DNA of 64,000 nucleotides, taken from contig JAPYMA010001383.1 of the NCBI GenBank assembly GCA_035041965.1, positions 1-64,000 on the forward strand, in the 5' to 3' direction. Numbering within the stretch: the stretch's first letter is position 1; the number at the start of each line of letters is the position of its first letter. The notes beneath the pieces are model-generated. The model was not told where the DNA came from and searched no databases. It saw only the letters and a list, made by a program, of their open reading frames with translations. Shown here in pieces: positions 36,747 to 51,400 of this stretch. The stretch is from Anisakis pegreffii. Lineage: Eukaryota > Nematoda > Chromadorea > Rhabditida > Anisakidae. The position numbers and the translations under genes were made by a program.

Positions 36747-37179
36747 ATGTTTAATTTGATAGTTCAAATAGTGCTTCATTCGCTCGAACCCTTCGACGGG
36801 GTTTCAATCGCACGAATTGCGATTGAAAGATGCAGCTTTCTTCTGTTTCTGTTGTGTGCTGCCTTCTGTTTCTCGAGGTGTGCAAAGCACTGAGGCGCCT
36901 TGCTCTCTCTCTCTCTGTCTTTGGTGCACGCCCATTGTCCCGTTTGGCCTACACCCGAAATGCGATGCGACTTGACGCGATGCGTTTACGCTTCATACTT
37001 TGGCGGCTTTGTAATATCGTTTAGTGTGGTTTGGGTGAATTTTTTTGAATTGCAACTTTATTTTTTGAGTGTTGGAATGGTTTGCGAACATCAGCGGATT
37101 AGCGAAACATGCGCTATCTCTAGGCAGTCGAACTAGCACAATTATGGCCGCAATTATTTGTTTATAGTTTTCCAGTTGA

Positions 37180-37450
37180 AAGACTGGAAGAGTGTCGAGT
37201 CGTGTATGATCTGCTGATCGACTTTGAAAATGTTGTGTAGACACTTTTACAATCCCTTAACTGGAAAAGTATTGATAGTGGGGTAATTCAGGCACTATGT
37301 GGATAACCTCTATCAATTTTCAGTAGGCATTTTTGCAGATATCATATAGACACTCTTCCGGTCACTTTTCCACATGTCGCAGTCCACACATTTTTTCAGT
37401 CTATGAAATTCGACTCTTTTCCACGTGCCGCGTTGACACTCTTCTGGGCA
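37180..37450. repeat. Region with inverted copies of a GACACTCTTC motif
   Basis: GGAAGAGTGTCGAGTC near 37187-37202 is the inverse of GACACTCTTCCGG near 37349 and GACACTCTTCTGG near 37436. The two right-hand copies are each near CTTTTCCACRTGYCGC. This suggests a foldback-type element or repeated insertion; no coding capacity. Confidence 0.45.
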
Positions 37451-37749
37451 TCTGATTCAATCCATCAGGAGCACTGTAGAAGTTTGTTTATCAAAGCTGC
37501 CCTAATTGACCATAATCTGTGATGTGCGCACTCAAACGCAATTAAGGTCGCTTACGTTGATCGCGTTTTAATATATCCCTGCGTGGAAGTTTCTCAAATG
37601 GAGAATGTTGTTTCACGGATATTGGTTCAAATGAAAAATTTTTTTGTGGTGATTGATTGGTTGTTTGCTTTGAGAAGGAATTTGGCGCTGGCAACTGAAG
37701 GTGTGCATTAATTTTTACGAGGACTACTAGCGAGATTATTTTTGCTCAG

Positions 37750-40700
37750 ATGAGTGCGCTTCGACCCATCGTACGAAAATCTGATGTTGGTGCTCCACCA
37801 GCGCGTTTATCAGCCGGAGCGGCACCGAGTCTATCCGTCTTTTCAGCAAAACGAAGTGCCAAACGTTAGTTCCTATTTTGAAGGCACGGTTTTTCCAAAT
37901 CATTAGTACCGTACAGCTACTCATGAATTCATGCGTTATCTATACATTGAAGTACTAAAGTAGGTTGAGTACTATTTAGAAGAACCGTTGGAGCGCCGAA
38001 CCAGGGTAAGATTCGAAATGTCGCTGAAAGGGTACGTAAACAACCCGCTATCTAAGCTTGACTTTTGAAGTTCAGTTGTAATAATAATGATGCTGTGTTC
38101 ATGTGTCGCGGTTTTTCAGATGGACTCAAAGCAGTGTCATCAAGGTCCTCCGCTTTAGCTAGTCGCAAGCGGCGAGCAGAAGAGAATCTGGATGCTGAAG
38201 AATCTGACTCAGAAGAGCGTTCAACTGCCGCTGAAGATCATGAAGAAATGGAAAGTACAGACGATGTGAAGGTTAACGTTGAAGAGAAAGTGAGGAAAAC
38301 ACGAAAAAAGAGACGTTTCAGGTGCAGTTTCGATTTATGAGTATTGTTTTTGAAATGCTTTAAAAGTTGTTGTGTTTTTATCTCGAAAACGTTGCTGACA
38401 CTTTAAACACGTTATGCAGTGCGGTGAGTGCAGTGACATATAAGTTTATGTTCATTTTTAAATTTGCTTATTGTCAACGCATTTGGGCTACACATTTTCA
38501 AACAGCAACAAAAACGTGCTTGTGATATTTCAGATTAACTGATTCAACGGCTAAAAGTCGACGAAGAGCTGAACGAAAAGCTCAGTTAGCAGCTGAAAGA
38601 AAGGAGCGTGAAGAATTGAAACAAGAGGTAAGTATTCACAACGTAGAGATTCAGCACACACATTGCAACTGAAATTTGATTCAGGTCGAAGAAGAAGAAG
38701 TGCAGAAGCAGTCATCAGAAGATGCACCTCCAGTTCAGAAACCGCCGATGATCAGAACATATTCGCCAATGCAATTGCTATGTGATAATTTACTCCGCAA
38801 GCTACATGCAAAAGACCCAGAGGAGTATTTTGCGTTTCCTGTCACCCAGTAATCGATTATTTCATTCGTTCACTCCTAAATTAAATGACCTGCAGTAGGA
38901 CTGATAACGAAACTCATAGTTGATTTTGGTGTTTCATAAGGTATACGCACCAGTTCGTTAATTAGTATCAACGGGATGAATTTTTGTTCAAAATTGGTAC
39001 TAATGAACAATGTTTATTCATTTTTAGTACTGAAAGTGAGATTAGTTTGTATCTAGTATCAATTATCGATTACTTTCCCACTGCAAGTTTTTTTCTTGGT
39101 GCTAACGACCTTTTCTGGAGGCTTTCCGTGGATAAATGTTGCGAGAATTGTCGCAGAATTTTTTTGAACGCAATGTTATATTCAGATCGATGGCACCAGA
39201 TTACCATCAAGTGATCAAAGAACCAATGGATTTCTCAACAATGCGTTCAAAAATCGAAACAAATGAATATAACGATTTGGCATCATTCAGAAGAGATGTT
39301 GAATTGGTGGTGAATAACGCGTTGACTTATAATCAACCGAACACCATCTATAATGTCGCAGCACAAAAACTCGATCAAATCGTCCGTTTCTATTTCTCGG
39401 AACCTCACCTCAGATACCTCTATCACACTTTACCGTTTTGTAAAGTTCGTTATCAGTTTATTCTTTTTTTGCTCATTCATTAGTTTTTTTTTAAACCTTC
39501 GTTCATTTATTGTAAATTCTCTCCCGATCAAACTTCTTTCGATAAAGCGTCGTCGTTTATTAATTTTTTTGTTTCGTTTATTAATTTATTTATTAACAGT
39601 AGTTTCATCATTACCCATATCACAGTTTTCTGGTCAACTTAATAGAACAGAGGAATTCACTTGTGAAATTTGGAAATCTATTTCCTTGTTAGATATGTCG
39701 TGAATGGGAGAGTGATGGTTAAGATTGAATATAGCAAATACTGTCGTCACTGCACTTCGTGTGATACAGATTTTGTGTCAACGTTTCCGGGAACTAATTT
39801 AGATATGAATGTCCATTTGGACACTTTGTGAAAATTTTTGGTTTCATATAAAGATTGTTTCCAATTGTGAACTCAATTAAATGTAATCGTGCAACGTACC
39901 TTTTGCTTTATGCAGGATATACCCTTAGACAAAATGGGTCTGAAGCCGAAAGTTCGTTCGAGAGTTTTGCCGAAGGTTGAACGGAACTACTCAATTCTGG
40001 ATGATATGACACCGTCATCGATACTGAGTTCAGTTGATATCTCGTTGAAGCAGCGACTCTCGAACAGAAAACCACAATTACGACCAGTGGTACCAGATTG
40101 TGAAAATGGTAAAGAGCCGAAATGTCAGTTGGGTTTCTTAGATAACAATAATGGTGCCGTTTGCTTGAACATTATCAATCCATCGTCATCAAATACCAAG
40201 AATAACACTACCAACAGTAATGAGCAAAGAACGCTGACATTGGGTGATATCGTTGGTAAACTTGATGAAGGCACACCCGGTCTTTGTGCTCCTCAAGAAT
40301 ATAAATCTTCTACGCAGGTACCTTCTAGTTAAGATATGCTTTATTTGTTCCGTGCTTTGATTATTCAAGCTACAGTGTAGCTGTTATTCTGTGTTTTATC
40401 ACATTCGTCTTCAGCAGTGAGGTGTGATTACTCCATTCACACAGAAACACGGCTTGCTGAACGTTGAACTCCATCAGTTTCACACCAAATACTGTTCGGA
40501 TGATAGAATAGTGATGTCTTAATATAGAGAACTTACATTGTTCATTACATTGTTTAGGTTCCAATCTCCTTCCTATCGTACGGGCCGTTTAGTTCGTTTG
40601 CACCACAGTACGACTCGACGTGGGCGACGTTATGTGATCGCGATTCAAAATTGTTGTTGTCATGTTACGGTGATAAGTAAGTTATTTATCCATTTGATCC

Positions 40701-42166
40701 AACATTCCGTACAGCGGCTTAGACGGGAGAGGACACAGGGGGTACCCTCCACCGTTCGGAGGATGAATGAAAAGAGGAAATGACTGGAAGGAGGGGAGGA
40801 AAAAAAAGAAGAGAAATAGACGTTGAAAAATCCAGTCCAAAATTCATGGTAACCAGACCACTTTGCGCCCCTTCCCCCTCTCTGGAAAAAATCATGGTAA
40901 CGTCACCAGTTTCGTACTCAACATCATAATCAACATCATTGACTTTAATCTGTTTTTCATATTGCCTTCAGAGAGATCAGTGAACGTCTATCATTTATGA
41001 TAATCAATGAGGTGTGTTAATTTAATGTAATAATCACATTGAATGTTCTAGACAGAATGTTATGAATGGAATTGCTTTACGAAATATGGTTGAAGATAGT
41101 GGTGAGCACTTAATGAAATTAGTTGATGATATGTTGGATACATTAACTGATGGTGAACATTCGAAAACAATCAAGGCACTCCAAACGGAACCTGATGCTA
41201 AAGTAAGTTATGTGATTCAGTGATCATAGGTTTTAATAACATAGACCCGCATTTGCTATGTACATTGTGTGAGTTAGAGCTACTTTCAGGATGCCTATTT
41301 ACAAATTCTTTTCACTGCTTAAATTGAGTCCGATGCTTCACTGAACTTAACATCTTTTACCAGTCGGTGTAGTCGATATTGTGAATTATGTTTGTGGTTG
41401 ATTTGTTTTTTTTTTGCTTGACATACGGAAGGAATTTTTTCATTTGAAGGTTCCTGAACTGGACTCCAATGATGACGTAGAGAAGTTATTGTGTGAGGTT
41501 GAATCGCTTGAAAATATTGGTATTGATATCTCATTCATTTCGGATATGCGGAAACTTTACAATGTCAAACCCGAATCCACTACTTCTCAAGTAATGTTTG
41601 CTTGATCAGCTTGTTTTCGTGTTAATAATTCACCTGAAAATATTGACAAGTCTTTCATTCTTTCCATTTCTGATAGACTGTTTATGTTTTTTGTTGGTAA
41701 TTGCAAATGAATTTCAGTTTACTTTGAAAAAAATGCTTTTTATATATAAAATATCCTTGTGCCACTTCGAGTTTCTTTTAAAGCGAAGTGATATTTTATG
41801 CGATTTTGTGGTAGATGCTATAAATTGATATCAGTGGGTGATTTTAGATGAGTCTTGTTTATTGTGAATGAGAAGTTTTGGTTGCAGGATGAATTGAGTA
41901 AGACTGGTACTATGATAAACGATTTGGCGCTACTGCAAAAGAATCGTTTGAGTTCAATGCCTCCAGCGACACTAAGCGATCAACCTGCACCGAGTCAGTT
42001 AGAAACAAATTTGGCATCAAAAATTCAAAATCAACTACACACTCAAATATCAAGCTACGCTAAGCCAATCGATATTGTCTCACCGGCAGTCATACATAAC
42101 GCAGTTGGGTTGAATGAAGAGGATCTAGATCTGCTCAACGAATTCTTCACGCCTGGTACTGTATAA
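37750..42166 (+). CDS. Bromodomain protein BRD7/BRD9-like (SWI/SNF subunit)
   Basis: Predicted acetyl-lysine reader of a SWI/SNF chromatin remodeller (PBAF or non-canonical BAF). Ten exons with matching phases: 37750-37864, 38120-38321, 38534-38627, 38685-38848, 39186-39444, 39916-40317, 40558-40676, 41052-41202, 41450-41590, 41888-42166, giving 641 aa. After a short basic N-terminus (MSALRPIVRKSD) comes a charged, lysine-rich stretch (KRRAEENLDAEESDSEERS, KTRKKRRFR, SRRRAERKAQLAAERKEREE). The bromodomain is at about 167-275: LLRKLHAKDPEEYFAFPVT, MAPDYHQVIKEPMDFSTM and the acetyl-lysine Asn in ALTYNQPNTIYN. The BRD7/9-specific DUF3512 region follows, with LGFLDNNNGAVCLNIINP, LTLGDIVGKLDEGTPGL and SYGPFSSFAPQYDSTWATL. 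The ATG directly follows TTTTTGCTCAG, a candidate spliced-leader acceptor. The donor of exon 5 (AAA|GTTCGT) is weak. Confidence 0.95.
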
Positions 42167-45100
42167 CTGGCCATTCTTTGCTTCGTTTGACTGACTTGAA
42201 TTCATGATCTCTTTTGTTGCCTTTCAAATTATTTGTTATTTTGATTGTTATTGTTCTGATAAGACGTTTATTATTGTGTTTTATTACATTGAGTCATCAC
42301 CGTTGTGGGATGGCGAAATGGACCTCCTTCATACATGCACTAGAGTAATTATTGATTTTCGCCTTCTTTTTGCCACTGCAACCGATTTTTTTGTAATGAA
42401 AACTTATTATCCCCATTCTTATCATGTTTTTCCCAGTAACACGTCCGCTTAGAGGGAAGTGAAATTGTTTTCGTATCAATGCAATAACACTGCAACTACT
42501 TCTGGTTTATTTACTCTTATTTTGATCGAATTTCAAATTCTGTCTTGAAAACTAAAAATTCGATTTAAATATTTGGTCATAAATTTGTTGAATAATACGT
42601 ATGGTTATATTTCGATAATTTCCGATTTTCAAATCCTTCTGTAATGTTCATGTGACTACACTCATTACTATTATTTATTGATGCACCAACACGGATTTGA
42701 AGTTCGTGTTTTTTCATTCATCAGCGATTATTTTGATGTTATTAATCGTTTGATTGTGTTACATTTTTAGTTGATGTTGTTTTGGGTATGTTGAGTTGTT
42801 TGAAAAGTTATCGGCAACGAAGTTTCTTATATCATTTTGTTTCTTTGAAGGAATTTTGTTTACATTTTACATCTAATTTAGTTAATTTAATATCTGAATT
42901 TGTACCATCTCTGACCATTCAAAAGCGGATAATAGTAGTACTGAAAAGGAATGAATTAAAATTTTCGAAAGCGAATGATACTCATTGAAACTTTGCTGTT
43001 ATATGCATAATTACAAGAATAAAGTGGCGCGGCACATTTGTCGAATTGTTTTGTTTTGTTTCGATCGAATATGAGACGTTATTCAACCGTCGTCCATACT
43101 TCTATTAGCAAAATGATTTTAGCGTTGGCGTTAAAACCGCCGTGTACAATCTGTATGAACTGCGATCCAAATCAGTGCCCTGCTATTTATACAGGGTTTC
43201 GATTGAATTTTTTCTTGATCCTCTTCGTGAGTGTCAAATTTTGTTCATTGTTATACATGTCTAGTGATAGTTTTGTTGGCATTCAAACGTGTGATTGAAT
43301 GATAGCGAGCGAATCGCATTCATTCTCTTATGTGCATTCGATTTAGCATTCACTCGATTATGAATGATGGTTGCAAGTTGTTGAGTAGTGATTGATAGTA
43401 GGTTAATTGTAATCAATTGATTGAGTGGAAGACGAGCGGTGAGTTGGTTGTGCTTATGCTTTTATCAGTTATGAATGTGTAACGAATGAAATGAAGTTTT
43501 CACAAGTTCAGTTGAGAGCATTCGTTGTACGTTTGTGCACATTCTGATGTATAATTCATTTGACTGGGAAATTGTGATGTGTGTGCTTTTCGTTAGAAAT
43601 GAGAGTATTTGTAGTGATGTAGGTGTGAGTGTGTGAGTTAGATACGGTTTAGATTGTGTTTTTGGTGGTTGAATGCTTTTTTGGGGAATGCGATGTAATC
43701 AATGCTCAGTTGTATTTGTAGACGCAGCTTATGAATATGATGAACGTATCAATTCATCAACTGTTTGTTTGGTTGTGTTTCTTTTTGCTTTTTCGACATG
43801 ATACTAAATTAATTCCCAGAAAAGTGTCTTACATGTTAATGACGATGTTGCTCGCTCTGAATGAAGTAAGTGGCTAATTGATCTTTTTTTTTTGGCTCAT
43901 TCGGAGTGCATAATAATCGCATAATGTTGTTGGGTAATCATAAAATATTGTTTTATAAATAGCAACAGTAAAAAGTTGCTACATAAGTTGGAATGGAATA
44001 GGATAGTTAAAAAATAAATTTTTTCATTAGGATAATTTGAATTATTCCTGATGTTTTAGTCAAAATGTAGGGCTGGGGTCGGTCTTAGTAATAAAGGATT
44101 TTTCTCTTGAAATTTGATCACAACTTTTTGATCGATTTCTCTTGGTCATTTGATCAGTCATTTATTCAGCAAAGTTTTCTTGGTAATGGTCGCGACTTTA
44201 TCCGTTTAATTTCTTTTATCCTTATTAATTCTTTTTTTAAAAATCTTCTATATATTCTGTCATTGCGTGTCAGTTCATAGTTTATTATTTTTTCGAATGA
44301 AATCATATGTCATACTTTGACTTGTTTTAAAAGGAGATTGTTATATGGAAAAACCGAAGATGGCTTCATATTCCGTTTGTGCAGATATTTCGCCCTCTGA
44401 GTTAGGTGCTATTGTAGATTTTGATCATTCAAGGATTGATACCTCTCGTGCTAATCACCGATCATTCTCATGACATATAAGTGGAGTAAAGAAGACCAGA
44501 AAAGAAATTTCATGATGGAAATTCTGTGAATGGAATCGTTGCAGAGTTGCTTGCTCGCAACGACATGTCTGTCTCTTTCAGTGAATTCTGCTTGTAGCTC
44601 TGTGCGAACAGTGAGTGCAAATAAATGACTCACAGCAGAAATCTGTCGTTATTTGATGAGATTATGATCAGCTTGAGTGATTTTCTTTTTGTTTCCTTCC
44701 AAAATACTGATTTGAGTGCTTATTGATTTTGTGTGTTGATTTAAGAAAGTGTGTGTTTTTTACTGATACGTGTGTGTTTATGATAAGAATGTAATAGACC
44801 CGATTTCTAGAATATTATTCCACGCAGATTCATTCGATGTTATGGTATTGTCTGTTGATTCATTTTTTGTGTTGCTGATCTGCGTTGCATTGCTCATCAT
44901 TATGATGATAACTTTATCATAACGTGCAGCTGTTCATTGCTTCCAGTAACAAATTAATTCACAACACGTAAACTTCTCAGTTTCATTCGTTCACTTCAGT
45001 TCCTCGTCATCTCGTTGATTGTCTTGCAGTCATTCTCCGCCAACGTTTATTTCCAATTATTTTCCTTGTTTCATCTTTTGCTGCGAATGTTTCGAAGGAA

Positions 45101-45589
45101 TGGTCATTGCCTAACCATCTAGCTTCCGTTATTTTCCATCTAATGATTTCCGGGATACTTTTGGTTTTGCTGTTATGATTTCATAAAATGTTTGTTATCA
45201 TTTTGTTTGAATGAATGTAAACCCTTCGAAAAGTGTAAATGTTGAAAATGCATATCACTCAGAGTGAAATTGAGCAAGTCAAGTGTTCCGCTCGATTTCA
45301 ACTTTCTGGAAGTGCTGCTTTTCGTTGGGAGTTTTGATTATTTAAATGAGCCGTTAATGATTATTTGTTGATGACTTTGATTGAGTTATGATTTGTGTTG
45401 ATTCAAGCCGTTCGATGTCATTCGTTAGACTGCTGCGGATGTGAATACATGTCCACTGATCACTGCTTGCGTTTCAGATAAAACTTCAGCATAGTAATCG
45501 TATCACTGTGATATATTCAGTTTGTGGTGTTCATTACTTGGCATTTATAACACGCCACCAAACAGCTAGCAGTCTATCTCAATTTGATC
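42167..45589. other. Intergenic DNA, no gene recognised
   Basis: AT-rich. It probably begins with the 3' UTR of the bromodomain gene; an AATAAA lies at 43018-43023. Short open frames (42204-42452, 42782-42988, 43038-43298) have no recognisable domain. Confidence 0.5.
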
Positions 45590-48354
45590 ATGAGCGACTC
45601 TAACATGAATCAACGCTTTCAGTCTCCTCATCATCCACCATATGCGACCAATTCGCTAAATAATGATGCACAATGTAAATTTATTTTATCATCTCATTTT
45701 GAAATGTTTTTTCTAATGTAAAAATTCGGAGTATTCGCTTCTCATTATTATAAACTTTAAAGGAAGTATTTCACAGTGTTTTGTGAAGAGAAATCTTTTT
45801 CATGTTTGTGTTTACAAAATTTTATTCCAAATTTAGCATTATCTTGTGCAATCTATTTTTTCAAATGCTCAGCTTTTAAGCCTGCTTACAAAACGATGTT
45901 CATTCGGTCACTTTATTAACGCAGATATTAGGTGTTAGGCACAAAGAAACTGTTAGTGATAAATTTTTGAAGCTTGACTACGCGGTATTGGAACTTTACT
46001 GAATGCTGTTGCTGCTATCGTTCATTTCTGATCAAATTAATTTAGTTTGCAGATTATATTTTAGACTGAAAGCCTCAAAATAAATAATTTAATTTTAAGT
46101 GTAATGGAATAAGAGTTATTCTCATATCGCTAAATTTTCGTCATTATTTTTGCTATCATTTTATACAAAAATGACCGTATTGAATTGTTACTATGAACCA
46201 TGCCAGATATTTGCCTTCTTGCTGTTCCTCTTATATAATTATCAGTTGGAATTAAAATTGGGAATCGAAAGATTTTTTTTCGATGGATACCCTATCGGTG
46301 ACCACCGACAGGGCAAATTTTGGGCATCGGTTGGTGGTCACTGAAGTTCAGTTTGCCAAAGTCACCGACCGACCAGTAATATTCGGTTTTGATGGGTGAC
46401 ACCGAAATCTGACCTTCACTTAACAGCGGCCAGTCAGTTACGTTTGGTTTTGAGTTTGCTCAATTCTTTTCGATAGTTTTGAGTTTGCTCGAAACGAGTG
46501 CACCAAAATCACGATCAATTTTTTGAGAAATCGGAGATTATAGAAAAGTCTCCGCAGCCTTCGCCTTTATATTTCCCAACTAAACATCTAACGTTGACTC
46601 CGCATAGACGAGCAAGGAAATAGAACATACGCAGGCAGCTATTTCACACATTACTCACGATTAACCTAATCCAAATTCCGTCCTTTGCATTTATTTGGTA
46701 AATGCCACACTTGCACATTAACGTCTGCATCTCTTTAGCTGAGAATTACCCTCTAGCGTCAGTTCCCGCAGATTTGTCTGCGTCCGACCTCGCATCACCT
46801 CTGCTGAAGCATGACATATAGTGTACTGCGGTTACAACGAAGGCGAACGTGTTCATCAGTCGGTAGTCATCGATCAGCGAGCAATTTGGTGGCTATCGAT
46901 CGAGCAGTCGCGTTCGGTTTTTGTCAGTGATCACCGATTTTCGAGGCCACTGACAGAAATTCGGTGCAAGTGACCGAAATTCGGTTGTAACCGACTCAAC
47001 TCTAATTAGAATGAGTTTTGAGTAAAATTGAAATTTATTTCCGCAGTATCAGTGTTTGGAGTAAGTTCATTTGATTTTATCGAGAACAGCTGAGTAATCA
47101 TATCTGTTTTGTTGTTGCTTTCAGATTATCCCCCACTTCCACCATGCACAGTGTCATCGCAGACCACTCAGTTGAACATTATCGGTCAATCAAAAGGATT
47201 CGATTTTAGCAAAACCACAGGTGTAGCACCCTTCCAGCCCTCATCAACATATGTTATGGTAATGCTTCGAATTGTTGTTTTTGTATAGAAACTCCGAAAT
47301 GTCATATTGTCAATTTTTTCAAATTGAACATAAGTTTCAAAAATAACCTGAATTCGAACCTATAATAGTTCAGTTGTCATGTCATGTTTATTTTAACACC
47401 TCTATGTTCATAATTATGATCGTTGTTTCGAACATCTCTTAGGTTTTGCATCTGTAAAGGTTTTCTTGAGTCAGCAGGAAAGTATTTCTGCTTTTTGGGT
47501 CAACAGGAAAGTATTTTAAAGATACTCCCTTTATATCAGTGCTTAACTGGAATATTGATGAACATTAATCGTTTTCAGTCGCAACAAACCATGCCAGCGT
47601 ATACGGATGCAGCAGTGTATGAAGAGAACGCATATCCATCAGCCACAATGAACAACTATGGAGCGGTACGTTATCTTGATATTATTTTGAGTCAACAAGG
47701 GATTTCACTTGTATTGAATCGATTATCGATTAATTGACGATTAATTATCGACATTGATCGATCATTTTGAATGTTTTACATAATCCCTTTTTGTTATGTC
47801 CTACTGTTGTCTCTTGATGTATCATTTGCTTTCTTCTCGAATAATCCTATGAAACCTTTAGAAAATTTCTCTCCTCGGGACTATGTTTTCTTGACTCGTC
47901 CATATTAATTTTTCTAAATGGTAATCGTTGTTTTGATTTTTCAGCTATGAAAGCCATTGCTGTTATTGATTATTTCATTCAGTTTTTCAACTAGTTAATT
48001 TTGTATTTTATGATAGATGAAATTAATGAATTTTCAGTTTATTTTTCTGCTTTATACTTTATCTGTTCTTGATTGAAAAAGTTTCTGAAAGCAAAATACA
48101 TAATTAGATAATTGATTGATGTATTTTTCTGAACGCTGATTGCGAAAGCAATCTTGTACAAAAAGCTTCACCGTTTCGTTTCGTTTCACACACTGCAGTT
48201 GATTTTTGTTTTCGAACATTACTCAGTGCAACCACAGAATATGAAAAGTCAGTCTGTACTTGGTACGACATAATTGTTTGACGTTGATTTTATCAAAAAA
48301 TGAAACTGATTCAGTTTTTCTGTGGCATTTCGACAGCAACTGAATCACTATCAC

Positions 48355-48426
<72 letters not shown>

Positions 48427-51400
48427 GCTCATCATTAGTAGTGCAGTTGCTTGTTCTAGTACATCTATAAAAGCGAGACGAATTGCATTCAATGATGTTT
48501 ACAGTAAGTCGTATATATATATATATATATATAGAAACACTGTAATAGCAGATACGATCATGTTATCGTTGAATAGTAAAGATTAGTTGATGGTGTTGTC
48601 GCATGATCACTATTATCATTGTCGTACGTTGAGATTTATTCATCGATCCATTATCATTGTCATGTCTGATTTTCATCTAATGAAATTGTTCATAATGTTA
48701 GTTGTATTGCACCGTTCTGTCAGCAATGCTTGTCATGATAAAATAATCTTTGTTTTAATATAATTTCGTTAATTCTGTCAGCAATGCTTATTATAGTAAA
48801 AAAAGTTTAATTTCATATCTCATTTTAATCTTTTGATAATTGAGAACGATTACAAAGGATTAATAATTATTTGTAAGCGATTACTTTATTGTAGTGTTTC
48901 GAAAGCAATTTATATCCGATGTCGTAAGGTTATGCTCTAGATATGTTTGCATTCATACACATTCATGTTTCATTTGCCATTTCATTGCAACTTTTGAGAG
49001 TTCATTAGCACTGCAATCGTTTCACTCGAGTGTACGAATTGTTCTGAATACTGAATTTGACTTTTGATGAAAAATTTTCACCTTGTTTCTTGTGTTCATA
49101 CGATGAGATGACTGAATTTGTTTCCTTTTTTTGCGTAGAATTCGAATCGTGGTCGTCGTGTCCTTGATCTAAATGCTACAAATGGTCTAAATGATTGCGC
49201 TGCATCACTTCTTACCTCTTTTCCTCCGTCTAGTACCATCCATTCGCGTGTCACTTCATCTCATCTTCATTTTGATGTTTGTAATACTTTCACTGGACGA
49301 ATTTTATTGTTTGCTTGCTGGATAAGCTGATGTGGGCACGGTTTCGTGAGTCGTTTATTATCGTCGTTAAGTTTTTCGTGTAAGAATTAATGAAATTTGA
49401 GAAAGTTTATTGAATTAGGATGCACGATACGCGTTAAAAAGTGATATTATGAGAGGATTTAAGCACATGTTGCAAGTGCAGTGTGTACGAGTGCTCTCTC
49501 GTATTGATTATCAAGTGTAGAAAAAATAGACGAATTAGCTACAATAAACCGAAAAAGTGAGCAAGTTCAAGCCCGAAATTCACGTTTATCGCCGATAATT
49601 TTCATCTAGGTTTAACAGTTTCACTAACTTTTTAGTTTACAAATCATGCAGTATCAGCGTCAACAATTTGGTTAATGTGAGCACTTGTGTGCATAAGTCA
49701 TTCAATATTCGATGCACTTGCTGTTAAAAGATACTGCTGATGATAACGTCGCATGTTTGACAATTGTTGCAAGTTTTCCTTATTTATAAGGCACCTGGCG
49801 GTAATTGGTGAATCAGAGCAACAAATATTATATTTTTAATGGGCAGATGGGTAATCTTTTATCAACAGCATAACTGTCAGCGTCGAATGCATATTAAATG
49901 TCAAAAAAACTAAGATAAGATAGGTTAATGCAGCCTGGACTGAAAGCACCTAAATCGACAGATGAATCGAATCGATCGTGAAATTGATCAGCTCCGAACG
50001 CAAAATGCCGTTCACTGCATTATTCCCATTTGCGCATCTCTCATAGTTTCTCTCTTTCTTTGTCGATTGATCATCATCGTTGTCATTGCACTTTGCTCAT
50101 TTTGGTGCTTGTTGCCTGTCTTCATCGATCGTCTACTTCATGTGCACGAGCGTTGTGCGATCAGCTGCTGCAGTGTTGCACTGTGCATTGTAAAAGCAGC
50201 GTTTTGCCTTTATCCCATCGTTCTTTGGATGATTCTCGTAATGTTTTCATCGATTGAATTTGTTCTATTCTAACTTTATTGGTAGTTGTGATTATGACCA
50301 CTATTGTTGCTGTGAAAAACCAGTTTAAACTCTCTCACCTCATATATACTGTCTGTTATTTCAGTTTGTTCCGTTAATGACTTATTTTTTCATAATTATT
50401 GACAATGTGCCGTTTGATTGACAATTCGATCGTATGTCATTAATATCAGTGGTGGGGTGCATGTTTTCTTCTTTGAAAATGATTGAGTTTGCAGTTTGGT
50501 CATCAAACGCCAGCACAATTCACGTCATACATGGACCCAGTTGGAGATGATGCGGCTGAGCTGAACGCTTTAGCGTTCGAATCGATGTTCGATACAGGTT
50601 TAGCCCTTACCGCAGAACCGCCGTTTGCTTTACCGAGGGAGTTGTGTGCCAAAATGATGTACAGCAAGAATGCTGCTCTTCTGCAAGAGGTACTTTTTCG
50701 TTTCGATTTTATCTATACACTTGCGTATTTGCTTGCTTTTCTGTGTGATGATGCAAGTTTAGGTGCAAGTCGGTTTGGAACAGTTGATTAAGCAACCCGA
50801 AGAATTTGACGCTTGGTCAGGAGCGATACGAACTCGGCTCGTCGAGAAGATGATAACACCAGAAGCACTCAGTCTTACAGCCGAAATGATCATTCAGATG
50901 GTTAGGAATCAATCTTTATGAGTCGAAGATTAATACATATGCGATATCTTCATTTCGTTTTTTTTAAAATATTTAATACGAGCATGCGCATGTTGATCAT
51001 TCTGGTAGTATTCTTGTTTATTATTTCATTGATAGCTGCCTACTCGAAAAGCAACTTAAATGAATGGTAGAATTAGCAATAAGAACTAATTCAGGCTGCA
51101 CTCAAGTCTGGTGTACAATATGGCTTTGCTCGTCTTTGTGTGTATCTTTGCACGGAAGTGCAAAACTTTCGACAAAATAATCTTCTACCGATGTTGCATA
51201 GATATCATGAGCAAAATCGTAAGCACATGCCAACTGAACAACAACAGAATCTATTGTTATTCTTTGCTGAACTTTATGAGAAACTGGAATTGGTTAGTTT
51301 GTTGCAGTTATCGTTTGTAATCTTCTGATGAATTTCGTTCTGAAAATTTCCAAATATTGGTGCATTGGTGTTTCATAACGATTGGCGAATTACGTTTATC

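Larger units (their letters stand above)
33946..37749. other. Intergenic DNA with repeats between RTE fragment and bromodomain gene
   Basis: Contains a tRNA-like remnant (about 34697-34790), short TTAGGC-like blocks (34566, 35721-35745), a local duplication around GGTAARGTGTAACG (about 35588-35655), a tandem duplication (36508-36746) and an inverted-repeat region (about 37180-37450). The minus-strand open frame at 35769-36044 is not recognised. Confidence 0.45.

Noticed and set aside
48223..48492. Minus-strand frame with a long isoleucine run
   Set aside because: Produced by the (ATT)n array inside an intron of the PAIP1-like gene.
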